Part shown: positions 35,053 through 44,447 of the stretch, one piece after another
Numbering within the stretch: position 1 is the stretch's first letter
Layout of the letters: each line of letters begins with the position of its first letter
DNA from: Streptomyces mangrovi
GTDB lineage: Bacteria > Actinomycetota > Actinomycetes > Streptomycetales > Streptomycetaceae
Length of the DNA: 64,000 nucleotides
Assembly: GCF_900114215.1 (NCBI RefSeq)
Contig: NZ_FOSG01000012.1
Coordinates: 62,001 to 126,000, forward strand
Reading direction: 5' to 3'
Notes under the pieces: model-generated
What the model was told of the DNA's origin: nothing
Seen by the model: the letters and a program-made list of their open reading frames with translations, nothing else
The model's database searches: none
Position numbers and translations under genes: made by a program

Positions 35053-37974
35053 TCAGGTGGCTTCGGCGGAAGAGGGGCCGTCGAAGCCCAGACGGGCCAG
35101 TCTGAGGGAGCCGTGCAGGGTGACGCGCAGATCGCGCACGCCCGAGGGCGGATCGTCCAGGCGGGCCCGCACGGTGGTGTACGTGTAGCGGTCGCCGGTG
35201 CGGGGGACGGTGAGGCGGGCCAGAACGCGGCCCAGAACGCGGCCCTCACCGCCCTCACCGCCCTCACCGCCGCCGTCCAGGCGCAGGACGATCTCCGCCT
35301 CGCCGGGCTCGGCGCGCGCCGCCTCCACCGTCACCGAACCGGCACCGGGGCCGAAGTCGCAGTCGTGGAAGACCAGTTCGGCCGCCCCCGGGCCGGCCGG
35401 GGCGACCGCGTCACCCCGCTCCCGGCTCAGATCCACCAGCTCGGTGCCGCTCTGCCCGTCGTAGTCGGCGGCCCGGATACCGCCCACCGGACGCGGGGCG
35501 CCGGGCTCGCCGTCGACGCGGAAGACCGCGCTGCGGCGGATGTCGGCGCTGGAGGCGCCGAGGTCGGCGGCGTAGGAGCCCGGGGCCACCCGCCACCGGC
35601 CGTGGGCCACGTCCCACAGACCCAGGGCCCGGGAGGCCGGGACGGTGAACTCCACCTCCCGCGACGCGCCCGGGTCCAGCCGGATCCGGCGGTGGGCCGC
35701 CAGCGCGCGGTGCGGGCGGGGCAGCCGGCGTCCGGCCACCTCGACGGCGCGCACGTAGAGCTGGACCACCTCGTCGCCCGCCATCGCACCGGTGTTGGTC
35801 ACCGCGCAGCGGACGGTCAGCATCCGGCCGTCGCAGAAGACCTCCGGCTCGCCGTACCCGAAGGAGGTGTACGACAGGCCGTGACCGAACGGGTAGAGCG
35901 GTGTGCCGTCGAAGTACAGGTAGGTGGTGCGCGAGCCGATGACGTCGTAGTCCAGCAGACCGGGCAGATCGGTGTCGGCGGCATACCAGGTCTGCGGCAG
36001 TCGCCCGCCCGGTGAGACGTCGCCGGCCAGCACGGCGGCCAGCGCGTCCCCTGCCGCCTGCCCGCCGTGGGCGGTCCACAGCAGGGCGGGCAGTGCCTCG
36101 TCGGCGTCGCCCACCGCGTACGGATAGGCGGAGGTGAGCACCAGCGCGGTACGCGGGTTGACGTCGCGGGCCGCCCGCCACAGCCGGTCCTGCCGCGGCG
36201 GCAGGGCGAGGGTGGTGCGGTCCTCGGTCTCGCGCCCGCCGATGTGCGGGTCGTTGCCCGCGACGACGACCACCACGTCGGCCTCCCGGGCGGCGGCGCG
36301 CACCTCGTCCTCGCCGCGCCGGACGGTCTCGACGGTGAACACCGTGCCCGGCCCGCCCTCGGCGGCAACCCGGACGCCGTCGGCGGCGACTTCCACGTAC
36401 CGGCCCGTCCCCCGGTGCCTGAGGAGGTGTCCGCCGCCGTGGGGCTCCAGCTCGAAGGTCTCCTGGACCACCCAGCCGCCCGGCTGCTCGGCCGAGGCGC
36501 GTACGAAGCCGTCCTCGGCGACCGACAGATAGCGGCCGCTGTCCGCGCGCAGCGTCAGCACCCCACCGCCCCAGTCCACCGGCGCGAACTCCTCACCGGC
36601 GCCGGCGCTCACCGTCAGCGGCGGCAGATCGGTGCGGCCGCGCAGCAGCGCCGGGTCCAGCGCGCCCCCGGCCGCCGGATCGCCGGCCCCCCGCTCACCG
36701 GGGCCGGCCCCGGGCACGGCCAGCCATCCGCCCGGACAGCGCAGCCGCACCCGGTCGGCGCCCTCGGCGTACACCACCCGGTCCGCGCCGAACCGCTTCC
36801 GCAGACCGTCCAGGGGAGTGGAGCGGCGCAGCAGCGCACCGCTGTACCAGTCGAGCTTGCACTCGTCGGCCAGCAGCCCGACGACCGCGACCCGCACCCC
36901 CTCCGCCAGCGGCAGCAGACCGTCGTTGCGCAGCAGGACGACCGCCTGCTCGGCGGCCTCGCGCGCCAGCTCCCGGTGCCCGGGGGTGTCGAACGCGGCG
37001 TCCACGTCGAGGGGTTCGGGGTCGAACTCGCCCAGCGCGCACCGCATCGCCAGCAGCCGCAGCACCGCCGCGTCCACATGCTCCTGTCCGATCAGCCCGC
37101 GCTCCAGCGCGCCGCGCACCCGGGAGGTGATCGGCGAGGAGTCCTCGCCGTGGTCGGTGAAGCTGTCCACCCCGGCGCGCAGGGCGGCGGCGGTGGCCTC
37201 CTCGTGAGTGTCGAAGTAGCCCTGGGAGTCGGCCAGGTTGCTGGGCGCGCCGGCGTCCGAGCACACCACCAGGTCGTGGTCGCACCAGGTGCGCAACTGC
37301 TCGGCCAGCAGTGGCGAGAGGTGGTTGGGGCGGCCGTTGACCAGGTTGTACGCGGGCATCACCCCGGCCACCGCGCCCGCCTCGACGGGGCCGCGGAAGG
37401 CCGGCAGCTCGTACTCGTGCAGCACGCGCGGGCGCACCGAGGCCGAGGAGGTGTCGCGGTCGGTCTCGTTGTTGTGCGCCAGCCAGTGCTTGAGCACCGG
37501 GGCGGTGCGCCATCGGGTGGGGTGGTCGCCGCGCAGGCCGCGGGTGTAGGCGGTGGCGATCGCGGCGGTCAGATGAGGGTCCTCGGAGTAACCCTCCTCG
37601 TTGCGCCCCCACAGCGGATGGCGCAGCAGGTTGACCGTGGGCGACCAGACGTTCAGCCCGACGCGCGGATCGCGGGCCCGCATCGCGCGCACCTCCCGCC
37701 CGACGGCCTCGCCCACCCGCCGCACCAGCTCGTCGTTCCAGGTCGCCCCGAGGCCCACGGCCTGGGGGAAGACGGTGGCCGGGCCCATCCAGGCCACGCC
37801 GTGCAGCGCCTCCTGGCCGGTGCGGAAGGCCGCGACGCCCAGACGCTCCACGGCCGGGGCGAACTGGTGCAGCATCGCGACGCGCTCGTCGGGTGTGAGC
37901 CGCGCCAGCAGGTCGGCGGCGCGCTCACGGGCCGGCAGCGCCGGATCGCGGAAGGGCGGCTGGTCGGTGCTCAC
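35053..37974 (-). CDS. Glycoside hydrolase family 3 (beta-glucosidase/beta-xylosidase) with C-terminal beta domains
   Basis: The 973-residue enzyme has the GH3 N-terminal barrel (GYSEDPHL; catalytic nucleophile Asp240 in VVCSDAGAPSN), the GH3 C-domain (VVVVVAGNDPHIGGRETEDR), an insert of about 150 residues with beta-trefoil-like lectin character (DSGRYLSVAEDG, RGTGRYVEVAADG), a fibronectin-like domain (RCAVTNTGAMAGDEVVQLYV) and a C-terminal CBM6-like region. No signal peptide, so it should act on sugars taken up by the importer. GTG 37974 is the start. It is divergent from the ABC importer and shares the operator region. Confidence 0.9.
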   Translation of the reverse strand: MSTDQPPFRDPALPARERAADLLARLTPDERVAMLHQFAPAVERLGVAAFRTGQEALHGVAWMGPATVFPQAVGLGATWNDELVRRVGEAVGREVRAMRARDPRVGLNVWSPTVNLLRHPLWGRNEEGYSEDPHLTAAIATAYTRGLRGDHPTRWRTAPVLKHWLAHNNETDRDTSSASVRPRVLHEYELPAFRGPVEAGAVAGVMPAYNLVNGRPNHLSPLLAEQLRTWCDHDLVVCSDAGAPSNLADSQGYFDTHEEATAAALRAGVDSFTDHGEDSSPITSRVRGALERGLIGQEHVDAAVLRLLAMRCALGEFDPEPLDVDAAFDTPGHRELAREAAEQAVVLLRNDGLLPLAEGVRVAVVGLLADECKLDWYSGALLRRSTPLDGLRKRFGADRVVYAEGADRVRLRCPGGWLAVPGAGPGERGAGDPAAGGALDPALLRGRTDLPPLTVSAGAGEEFAPVDWGGGVLTLRADSGRYLSVAEDGFVRASAEQPGGWVVQETFELEPHGGGHLLRHRGTGRYVEVAADGVRVAAEGGPGTVFTVETVRRGEDEVRAAAREADVVVVVAGNDPHIGGRETEDRTTLALPPRQDRLWRAARDVNPRTALVLTSAYPYAVGDADEALPALLWTAHGGQAAGDALAAVLAGDVSPGGRLPQTWYAADTDLPGLLDYDVIGSRTTYLYFDGTPLYPFGHGLSYTSFGYGEPEVFCDGRMLTVRCAVTNTGAMAGDEVVQLYVRAVEVAGRRLPRPHRALAAHRRIRLDPGASREVEFTVPASRALGLWDVAHGRWRVAPGSYAADLGASSADIRRSAVFRVDGEPGAPRPVGGIRAADYDGQSGTELVDLSRERGDAVAPAGPGAAELVFHDCDFGPGAGSVTVEAARAEPGEAEIVLRLDGGGEGGEGGEGRVLGRVLARLTVPRTGDRYTYTTVRARLDDPPSGVRDLRVTLHGSLRLARLGFDGPSSAEAT

Positions 37975-38074
37975 GTGCGGAAGGTCCCCTCCGGAAGATG
38001 GGCGGCCGCCACCGCGCGGCGGTGCGCGCGGCGGTGCGTGCTGTGGCGTGTGCCGTGGTGTGGCGGTACACGAT

Positions 38075-38088
38075 TCGAAGCGCTTCGA
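38075..38088. promoter_or_regulatory. LacI-type operator 1
   Basis: Palindrome TCGAAGCGCTTCGA near the GH3 side of the divergent region, 100 bases upstream of the GH3 start. The CG centre is typical of LacI-family operators, and copies lie beside the lacI-type gene. Confidence 0.8.
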
Positions 38089-38244
38089 TGCTGGGGTGAG
38101 GGCGGGGCGGGTGTCAAGGAGCTGAGCGGAAGACAGCCGCCCGGACCCGTGAACTGCCTGTATCCAGGCCGCTTGCGGTACCTCGATGTTTCTTCGCCGC
38201 GACCCTTGCGCGGTATGACCCTCGCACTTAATCTCGGCGCAACA

Positions 38245-38258
38245 TCGAAGCGCTTCGA
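38245..38258. promoter_or_regulatory. LacI-type operator 2
   Basis: Second exact copy TCGAAGCGCTTCGA, just downstream of the importer promoter, 170 bp from operator 1, a spacing that allows looping by a tetrameric LacI protein. Confidence 0.8.
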
Positions 38259-38337
38259 CCGACCTGCCCGACCGGCGGGGCCGCACGCCGTCCGTCCCGC
38301 CCGTCCCGCCGACGCGCCGCCACGAAGGGTTGCCGCC

Positions 38338-40005
38338 ATGTCCCAGACCACCAGCCCCAGCCGGAGAACCTTCCTCGCCTCGACGGCCGTCGCCGCCGCG
38401 GCGGTGGGCGGTCTGCCGCTGCTGTCGGCGTGCTCCTCCGAGGGCGGCGGCAACCGGAACGAGGGCACGACGACGAAGAAGGACGCGGCGAAGATCCTCC
38501 CGGCGTACGTCGCCTCGAAGGTCGTCGAGCCGGACATTCCCGGCGAGAACGGCTCGCGCCCCGGCTTCACCGGCAAGGCGGAGCCGTACGACGCGCTGCC
38601 CGCCTCCGTCCCCGAGAAGATGGGCAGGGGCGGCGAGGTCGCCATCATGAGCCCGCTGTGGGGCACCCCGCCCGAGAAGGACTGCGCCTACTACCGGGCC
38701 GTCGACAAGGCCACCGGGGTGAAGGTCGACTGGCAGACCCAGGACGGCAACACCTACGGCGAGAAGCTCGGCGCCGTCCTCGCCTCCAGCGGCATCCCCG
38801 ACATGGTGGTCATCCCCAGCTGGGAGATGCAGGGCAAGATCCCCAGCGCCATCGGCAGCCGCTTCGCCGACCTCGGGCCGTACCTGTCGGGCGACAAGGT
38901 CAAGGACTACCCCAACCTCGCCGCGATCCCCACCGCCGCCTGGCAGATGTCCATCTTCGGCGGAAAGCTCAGAGGACTGCCGATCCCGGCCGGCGCGGTC
39001 GACATCATCATCCCCTACTACCGCCAGGACGTCTTCGAGGACAAGGGCTGGGAGGTGCCCACCAGCCCGCGGGAGTTCATGGACCTCGCCAAGGAGATCA
39101 CCGCGCCCGAGTCCAAGGTGTGGGCGTGCGAGGACATGAAGTGGACGGCGTTCAACATCTTCGGCGTGCTGCCGGACAAGCCCTACTGCTGGCAGTGGCA
39201 GGGGGACAAGCTCGTCCACCGCATCGAGACGGACAACTTCCTCGAGGCGCTGGAGTGGACCCGCAAGCTCTACGCCGCCGGCGTCGTCCACCCCGACGCC
39301 AAGACCGGCCGGGGCGACGCCGGCACCCGCTTCACCGCCGGCCAGTCGATGATCATGAACGACGGCAACGCCAAGTGGTACGGCTGGACCTTCGAGCAGA
39401 GCGGGCAGAACCCCGACTTCCGCGTCCAGGGCATGGACATCTTCGGCCACGACGGCGGCGACCCGCAGCTGTACTTCGCCAACCCGGCCGGCATCTGGGC
39501 CTTCGTCAACCGCAAGGCCTCCGAGGAGACCGTCCAGGAGTGCCTGGCCATCGCCAACTTCGCCGCCGCTCCCTACGGGACGAAGGAGAACCGCCTGGTC
39601 AGGTACGGGGTGGAGGGCACCCACTACACGCTCAAGGACGGCGTGCCCACCAAGACCGGGCAGGGCGTCACCGAAGTCCAGGACACCTACTTCTTCACCG
39701 CCAGTGCCGAGGCCGTCGCCGCCTTCCCCGACCACCCCCAGGTGGTGCGGGACTGGTGCGGCTGGCAGCAGCGGATGGGCGCCTTCATGAAGAAGCCCCT
39801 GCTGTACGGGATGCAGGTCCGCGAACCCAACCGCTGGACCAATCTGAGCGACCAGTTCGAGGACCTGGAGAACGACGTGGTGCGCGGCCGCAAGAAGGTC
39901 TCCGACATGCAGAAGGCCGTCGAGGACTGGCGCCGGGCCGGCGGCGACGACCTGCGCGACTGGTACCGGAAGCTGATCGAGGACGCCGGCGAGTCCGCCG
40001 CCTGA
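38338..40005 (+). CDS. Oligosaccharide ABC transporter substrate-binding lipoprotein, LplA/YtcQ-type
   Basis: The 555-residue binding protein has a twin-arginine lipoprotein signal (SRRTFLAST, lipobox LLSACSS). The mature part shows the large-ligand LplA/YtcQ-like fold with aromatic-rich segments (AFNIFGVLPDKPYCWQWQGD, WYGWTFEQSG), in line with an oligosaccharide ligand. Start ATG 38338. First gene of an operon with two permeases and GH42. The ATPase is not encoded here; such CUT1 systems in Streptomyces share an MsiK ATPase encoded elsewhere. Confidence 0.88.
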   Translation: MSQTTSPSRRTFLASTAVAAAAVGGLPLLSACSSEGGGNRNEGTTTKKDAAKILPAYVASKVVEPDIPGENGSRPGFTGKAEPYDALPASVPEKMGRGGEVAIMSPLWGTPPEKDCAYYRAVDKATGVKVDWQTQDGNTYGEKLGAVLASSGIPDMVVIPSWEMQGKIPSAIGSRFADLGPYLSGDKVKDYPNLAAIPTAAWQMSIFGGKLRGLPIPAGAVDIIIPYYRQDVFEDKGWEVPTSPREFMDLAKEITAPESKVWACEDMKWTAFNIFGVLPDKPYCWQWQGDKLVHRIETDNFLEALEWTRKLYAAGVVHPDAKTGRGDAGTRFTAGQSMIMNDGNAKWYGWTFEQSGQNPDFRVQGMDIFGHDGGDPQLYFANPAGIWAFVNRKASEETVQECLAIANFAAAPYGTKENRLVRYGVEGTHYTLKDGVPTKTGQGVTEVQDTYFFTASAEAVAAFPDHPQVVRDWCGWQQRMGAFMKKPLLYGMQVREPNRWTNLSDQFEDLENDVVRGRKKVSDMQKAVEDWRRAGGDDLRDWYRKLIEDAGESAA

Positions 40006-40106
40006 CGCACCCGCGCCCACAGGCCCCCGGCCCGGCGGCGCGGCGCCCACCGCGGCGCACCGCACCACCGGGCCGGGACCGGAACGACGCTGACGAGGAG
40101 AGTCCC

Positions 40107-41258
40107 GTGTCCCACAGCACGGCCCCCGGCGAGGCACCGGCCGGCGGCACCGGACCCACCGGGATGGCCCCGGTCCCCCATCTGGCCCCGGCCGCCCCGG
40201 CCGGCTCGCCGACCGCGGACGGGGAACCGCCGCACGCGGACGGCGGCGGAGGCGGGGACGGATACGGAGGCGGGAGCGGGGGCCGGGGCCGGGGTAAGGC
40301 CAAGACCGAGGCATCCCCGCCCCCCGGCGGCATCACCCGGCGGCACCGGCTGCGCCGCGACCGCGCCCTGGTCCTGATGACGCTGCCCGCCCTGCTGCTG
40401 GTCCTGGTCTTCGCCTACGTACCGCTGCTGGGCAACGTCGTCGCCTTCAAGGAGTTCGACCCCTACCTCGGCGACTCCTTCACCGAGTCCTTCACCCTCA
40501 GCCCCTGGATCGGCGGCGAGAACTTCCAACGGATGTGGGAGGACCCCTACTTCTGGTCGGCGGTCGAGAACACCCTGCTGATCTTCCTCATCCAGCTGGT
40601 GTTCTTCTTCCCCGTCCCCATCCTGCTGGCCCTGCTGATCAACAGCATCATCAGCCCCCGGGTGCGCGCCTGGGCGCAGGGCGTGCTCTACCTGCCGCAC
40701 TTCTTCTCCTGGGTGCTGGTCATCACCGTCTTCCAGCAGATCCTCGGCGGCGCCGGGATCATCGCCCAGACCATGCGCGAGAGGAGCTGGGGCGGCGGCT
40801 TCGACCTGATGACCGACCCCGGCTTCTTCAAGTTCCTGATCACCTTCCAGGCCATCTGGAAGGACGCCGGCTGGGGCATCATCGTCTTCCTCGCCGCGCT
40901 GGCCGCCGTCAACCACGAGCTGTACGAGGCCGCCGCCGCGGACGGCGCGGGCCGGTGGCGGCGGATGTGGCACATCACCCTGCCCGCGCTGCGTCCGGTG
41001 ATCGCCCTGCTGCTGGTGCTGCGCGTCGGCGACGCCCTCACCGTCGGTTTCGAGCAGATACTCCTGCAGCGCACGGCGGTGGGCACCGGCGCGGCCGAGG
41101 TGCTGGACACCTATGTGTGGAACGTCGGTCTGGAGAACGGCGACTTCGGCTACGCGGCGGCCGTCGGCATCGTCAAGGGCGTCTTCGGCCTCTGCCTGGT
41201 GCTGGCCGCCAACAAGACCGCCCATCTGCTGGGCGAGCAGGGGGTGTACAAGAAGTGA
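40107..41258 (+). CDS. Sugar ABC transporter permease, LplB-type
   Basis: This 383-residue protein has a disordered N-terminus of about 75 residues rich in Gly and Pro, then six membrane segments starting ALVLMTLPALLLVLVFAYVP. LGNVVAFKEFDPYLG is typical for LplB-type permeases. The EAA loop is ELYEAAAADGAGRWRRMWHI. GTG 40107 follows GAGGAGAG. The stop overlaps the next permease gene. Confidence 0.9.
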   Translation: MSHSTAPGEAPAGGTGPTGMAPVPHLAPAAPAGSPTADGEPPHADGGGGGDGYGGGSGGRGRGKAKTEASPPPGGITRRHRLRRDRALVLMTLPALLLVLVFAYVPLLGNVVAFKEFDPYLGDSFTESFTLSPWIGGENFQRMWEDPYFWSAVENTLLIFLIQLVFFFPVPILLALLINSIISPRVRAWAQGVLYLPHFFSWVLVITVFQQILGGAGIIAQTMRERSWGGGFDLMTDPGFFKFLITFQAIWKDAGWGIIVFLAALAAVNHELYEAAAADGAGRWRRMWHITLPALRPVIALLLVLRVGDALTVGFEQILLQRTAVGTGAAEVLDTYVWNVGLENGDFGYAAAVGIVKGVFGLCLVLAANKTAHLLGEQGVYKK

Positions 41259-42184
41259 GCGTGCTGACCGAGGACCGAGGGAAAGAGGGCGCCGGATCCC
41301 GGATGCGCCCCGTCTGGGAGGAGCCGCCCAGCGGTGTCGGCACCGCCGCCAAGGGCGCGGTACTGGCCGTCGCCTGCCTGGCGATCCTCTTCCCGCTGTG
41401 GATCGTGGTCGTCACCAGCCTGTCGTCGGCCGAGACCATCCGCGAAGCCGGCGGCCTGGTGATCGTGCCCGACGGCATCACCTTCGAGGCCTACCGCGAG
41501 CTGCTCTCCGGCGGCCAGGTCACCCGGGCCACCGTCGTCAGCGCCTGCGTCACCGTCACCGGCACGCTGTTCAGCATGGCCGTCTCGGTGCTGTGCGCCT
41601 ACGGCCTGTCCCGCCCGGGCTCCTTCGGCCACCGGCCGATGCTGATGACACTGCTGGCGACGATGTTCTTCGGCGCCGGACTGATCCCCACCTACCTGCT
41701 GGTCCAGTCCCTCGGGCTGATCGACACCTACGCCTCGCTGATCCTGCCCAGCGCGGTGAGCGTGTTCAACATCCTGGTGCTGCGGGCGTTCTTCATGAAC
41801 ACCGCGCCGGAGCTGATCGACAGCGCCCGCATCGACGGCGCCGGCGAGTTCCGCATCCTGTGGCAGATCGTGATGCCGCTGTCGAAACCGGTGCTGGCGG
41901 TGATCTCGCTGTTCTACGCGGTCGGCTACTGGAGCGCCTGGTTCAACGCCTCCATCTACCTCAACGACCAGACCAAGATGCCGCTCCAGGTGGTGCTCAA
42001 CCAGATCGTCCTCAAGGGCGAGCGGCCCGCGGGCATGTCCCAGATCATCAACACCGGCCAGATCCACACCCTCTCGGTGCAGATGGCCGTGATGGTGCTG
42101 GCCCTGGTGCCGGTCGCCGTGCTCTCGCCCTTCGTCCAGAAGCACTTCAAGAAGGGCATGCTCATCGGCGCGGTCAAGGGCTGA
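41255..42184 (+). CDS. Sugar ABC transporter permease, YtcP/LplC-type
   Basis: The 309-residue protein has six membrane segments (from VLAVACLAILFPLWIVVVTS) and the EAA loop ELIDSARIDGAGEFRILWQI. The GTG at 41255 overlaps the preceding stop (GTGA), so the two permeases are translated together. It completes the membrane part of the importer. It is followed by GH42 after 121 bases. Confidence 0.9.
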   Translation: MSVLTEDRGKEGAGSRMRPVWEEPPSGVGTAAKGAVLAVACLAILFPLWIVVVTSLSSAETIREAGGLVIVPDGITFEAYRELLSGGQVTRATVVSACVTVTGTLFSMAVSVLCAYGLSRPGSFGHRPMLMTLLATMFFGAGLIPTYLLVQSLGLIDTYASLILPSAVSVFNILVLRAFFMNTAPELIDSARIDGAGEFRILWQIVMPLSKPVLAVISLFYAVGYWSAWFNASIYLNDQTKMPLQVVLNQIVLKGERPAGMSQIINTGQIHTLSVQMAVMVLALVPVAVLSPFVQKHFKKGMLIGAVKG

Positions 42185-42305
42185 CCGCCGTACCGCTGCC
42201 GCCACCGCCGGACCACCACCTCTCCACCTCCACCGCCACCCCGGACCGACCCGGTCACCACCACAGCACCCGGGCGACCGCGGCGCCCGCTACGGAAGGC
42301 ATCCT

Positions 42306-44351
42306 GTGACACCCCCGCCCAGGCCCACTCTCGCCGATGTCACCCGCGGCCGGATCCTCTACGGCGGCGACTACAACCCCGAGCAGTGGCCCGAGTCCGT
42401 CTGGCAGCAGGACATGGCGCTGATGCGCGAGGCGGGCGTCAACCTCGCCACCGTCGGGGTCTTCTCCTGGGCCCGCCTCGAACCCCGCCCCGGCGAGCGC
42501 GACTTCGGCTGGCTCGACCGCGCCTTGGACCTGCTCCACGGCAGCGGGATCGGCGTCTGCCTGGCCACCCCCACCGCCTCCCCGCCCCCCTGGATGGGCG
42601 CCCGCCACCCCGAGACCCTGCCGCGCGACGAGACGGGTGCGGTGGTCTGGTACGGCTCGCGCAACCACTTCTGCGCCTCCTCGCCCGTCTACCGCGACCA
42701 CGCCCTGGGCATCACCGCCGACCTGGCCGACCGCTACGGAGACCACCCCGCCCTGCGGCTGTGGCACGTGAACAACGAGTACGGCACAGCCTGCTGGTGC
42801 GATACCACCGCAGCCCACTTCCGCCGCTGGCTGCGCGACCGCTACAAGAGCCTGGACGCGCTCAACGAGGCCTGGGGCACGGCCTTCTGGAGCCAGCGCT
42901 ACGGCGACTGGGACGAGATCATCCCACCGCGCCGCGCGCAGTACATGGTCAACCCCACCCAGGAGCTGGACTTCCGCCGCTTCACCAGCGACGCCCTGCT
43001 GGAGTGCTTCACCGCCGAACGCGACGCCCTGGCGGAGCGCACCCCGCACATCCCCGTCACCACCAACTTCATGCCGCTGTTCGTCGGCCAGGACGGCTGG
43101 ACGTGGGCCGAGCGCGAGGACGTCGTCTCCGTCGACCTCTACCCCGACCCCGCCCACCCGGAGGGAGACGACGGCGCCGCGTGGGGAGCGCTGGTGCAGG
43201 ACCTCACCCGCTCCCAGGCACGCGGCCCCTGGCTGCTGATGGAACAGGCCGCCGGCCCCGTCAACTGGCGCGGCGTCAACCACCCCAGGCCCGAGGGCCT
43301 GACACGGCTGTGGTCACTGCAGGCCGTGGCGCGCGGCGCGGACGGGATCTGCTTCTTCCAGTGGCGCCAGTCGCGGCAGGGCAGCGAGAAGTTCCACTCC
43401 GGGATGGTCTCCCACGCCGGACCGCGCGGCCGCACCTTCCGCCAGGTGCGCGAACTGGGCGCCGACCTGGGCCGCCTGGGCGCGGTCACCGGCTCGCCCG
43501 TGACCGCGCGGGCGGCCGTACTGCACGACTGGAACTCCTGGTGGGCCACCCTGCCCGCCGGCCGTCCCTCGGACCTCCTCACCTACGAGCGGCCGCTGCG
43601 CGCCTGGCACCGCGCCCTGTGGGAGTCCCATCTGACCTGCGACCTCGCCCACCCCGAGAGCGATCTGGACGGCTACGCCCTGGTCGCCGTCCCCCATCTG
43701 TACCTGCTCACCGACGCCGCCCTGGACAACCTCGCCTCCTACGCACGCGGCGGCGGCACCCTGGTGTGCGGCTTCTTCACCGGCGTCGCCGACACCGACG
43801 ACCGGGTGCGCGAGGGCGGCGTGGACGTCCGGCTGCGCGAGGTGCTGGGCATCGGCACCGTGCACGAGTGGTGGCCGCTGGACGAGGGCCAGGCCCAGCC
43901 GCTCGCCCCCTTCGGGGACTCTGTCGAAGAGGGCGCCGCCGGGCCCACCGGCACCCTGTGGCGCGAGGACTTCGAGACCCTGCCCGGCACCGAGACCGTG
44001 GCCGCCTACCGGGGCGGCGAACTCGACGGCCGTCCCGCGGTCACCCGCCACTCCTTCGGCGAGGGCACCGCCTGGTACCTGTCCACCCTCCCCGATCCCG
44101 CCGCGCTGCGCGCCCTGCTGTCCCGCGCGGCCGGCGAGGCCGGGCTGCGGCCTCCGCTTCCCGGACTGCCCACGGGAGTGGAGGCCGTACGCCGCGGCGC
44201 CCGGCTGTTCCTCCTCAACCACCGGCGCGAGCCGGCAACCGTCCCCCTGCCCGTCCCGGCGACCGACGAGCTCACCGGGCGGCGGCACGAGCGGGCGGTC
44301 ACGCTCGGCCGCCACGGCGCCGCCGTCCTGCGCGAGGACCCGCCCGTATAG
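42306..44351 (+). CDS. Glycoside hydrolase family 42 beta-galactosidase
   Basis: The 681-residue enzyme should hydrolyse terminal beta-galactosides inside the cell. The GH42 barrel is at about 15-385, with acid/base Glu158 in WHVNNEYG and nucleophile Glu313 in LLMEQAAG. The barrel is followed by the trimerisation domain (about 395-610) and a small C-terminal beta domain. No signal peptide. GTG 42306 is the start. It lies in the importer operon, so the substrate is likely imported as an oligosaccharide. Confidence 0.92.
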   Translation: MTPPPRPTLADVTRGRILYGGDYNPEQWPESVWQQDMALMREAGVNLATVGVFSWARLEPRPGERDFGWLDRALDLLHGSGIGVCLATPTASPPPWMGARHPETLPRDETGAVVWYGSRNHFCASSPVYRDHALGITADLADRYGDHPALRLWHVNNEYGTACWCDTTAAHFRRWLRDRYKSLDALNEAWGTAFWSQRYGDWDEIIPPRRAQYMVNPTQELDFRRFTSDALLECFTAERDALAERTPHIPVTTNFMPLFVGQDGWTWAEREDVVSVDLYPDPAHPEGDDGAAWGALVQDLTRSQARGPWLLMEQAAGPVNWRGVNHPRPEGLTRLWSLQAVARGADGICFFQWRQSRQGSEKFHSGMVSHAGPRGRTFRQVRELGADLGRLGAVTGSPVTARAAVLHDWNSWWATLPAGRPSDLLTYERPLRAWHRALWESHLTCDLAHPESDLDGYALVAVPHLYLLTDAALDNLASYARGGGTLVCGFFTGVADTDDRVREGGVDVRLREVLGIGTVHEWWPLDEGQAQPLAPFGDSVEEGAAGPTGTLWREDFETLPGTETVAAYRGGELDGRPAVTRHSFGEGTAWYLSTLPDPAALRALLSRAAGEAGLRPPLPGLPTGVEAVRRGARLFLLNHRREPATVPLPVPATDELTGRRHERAVTLGRHGAAVLREDPPV

Positions 44352-44386
44352 GGCGGCGGGCGATCCCCGCACACGGCGGAAACGGC

Positions 44387-44421
44387 GACGGCGCCGGCGG
44401 ATCGCATCCGCCGGCGCCGTC
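44387..44421. terminator. Bidirectional hairpin between GH42 and GH31
   Basis: GACGGCGCCGGCGGAT (44387-44402), loop CGC, ATCCGCCGGCGCCGTC (44406-44421): a perfect 16-bp stem between the convergent ends. Confidence 0.8.
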
Positions 44422-44447
44422 CGCTCGACCGGGAACCGCCTACCGCC

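Larger units (their letters stand above)
37975..38337. promoter_or_regulatory. Divergent control region of GH3 and sugar importer, with two operators and a promoter
   Basis: This 363-base gap has no gene. Operators are 14-bp palindromes TCGAAGCGCTTCGA at 38075-38088 and 38245-38258. For the importer, -35 TTGCGC (38206-38211), 17-base spacer and -10 TAATCT (38229-38234) fit a sigma-70-like promoter, and the second operator begins about 10 bases after -10. TTGACA on the minus strand (38117-38112) could be the -35 of GH3, but I see no matching -10. Confidence 0.7.
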
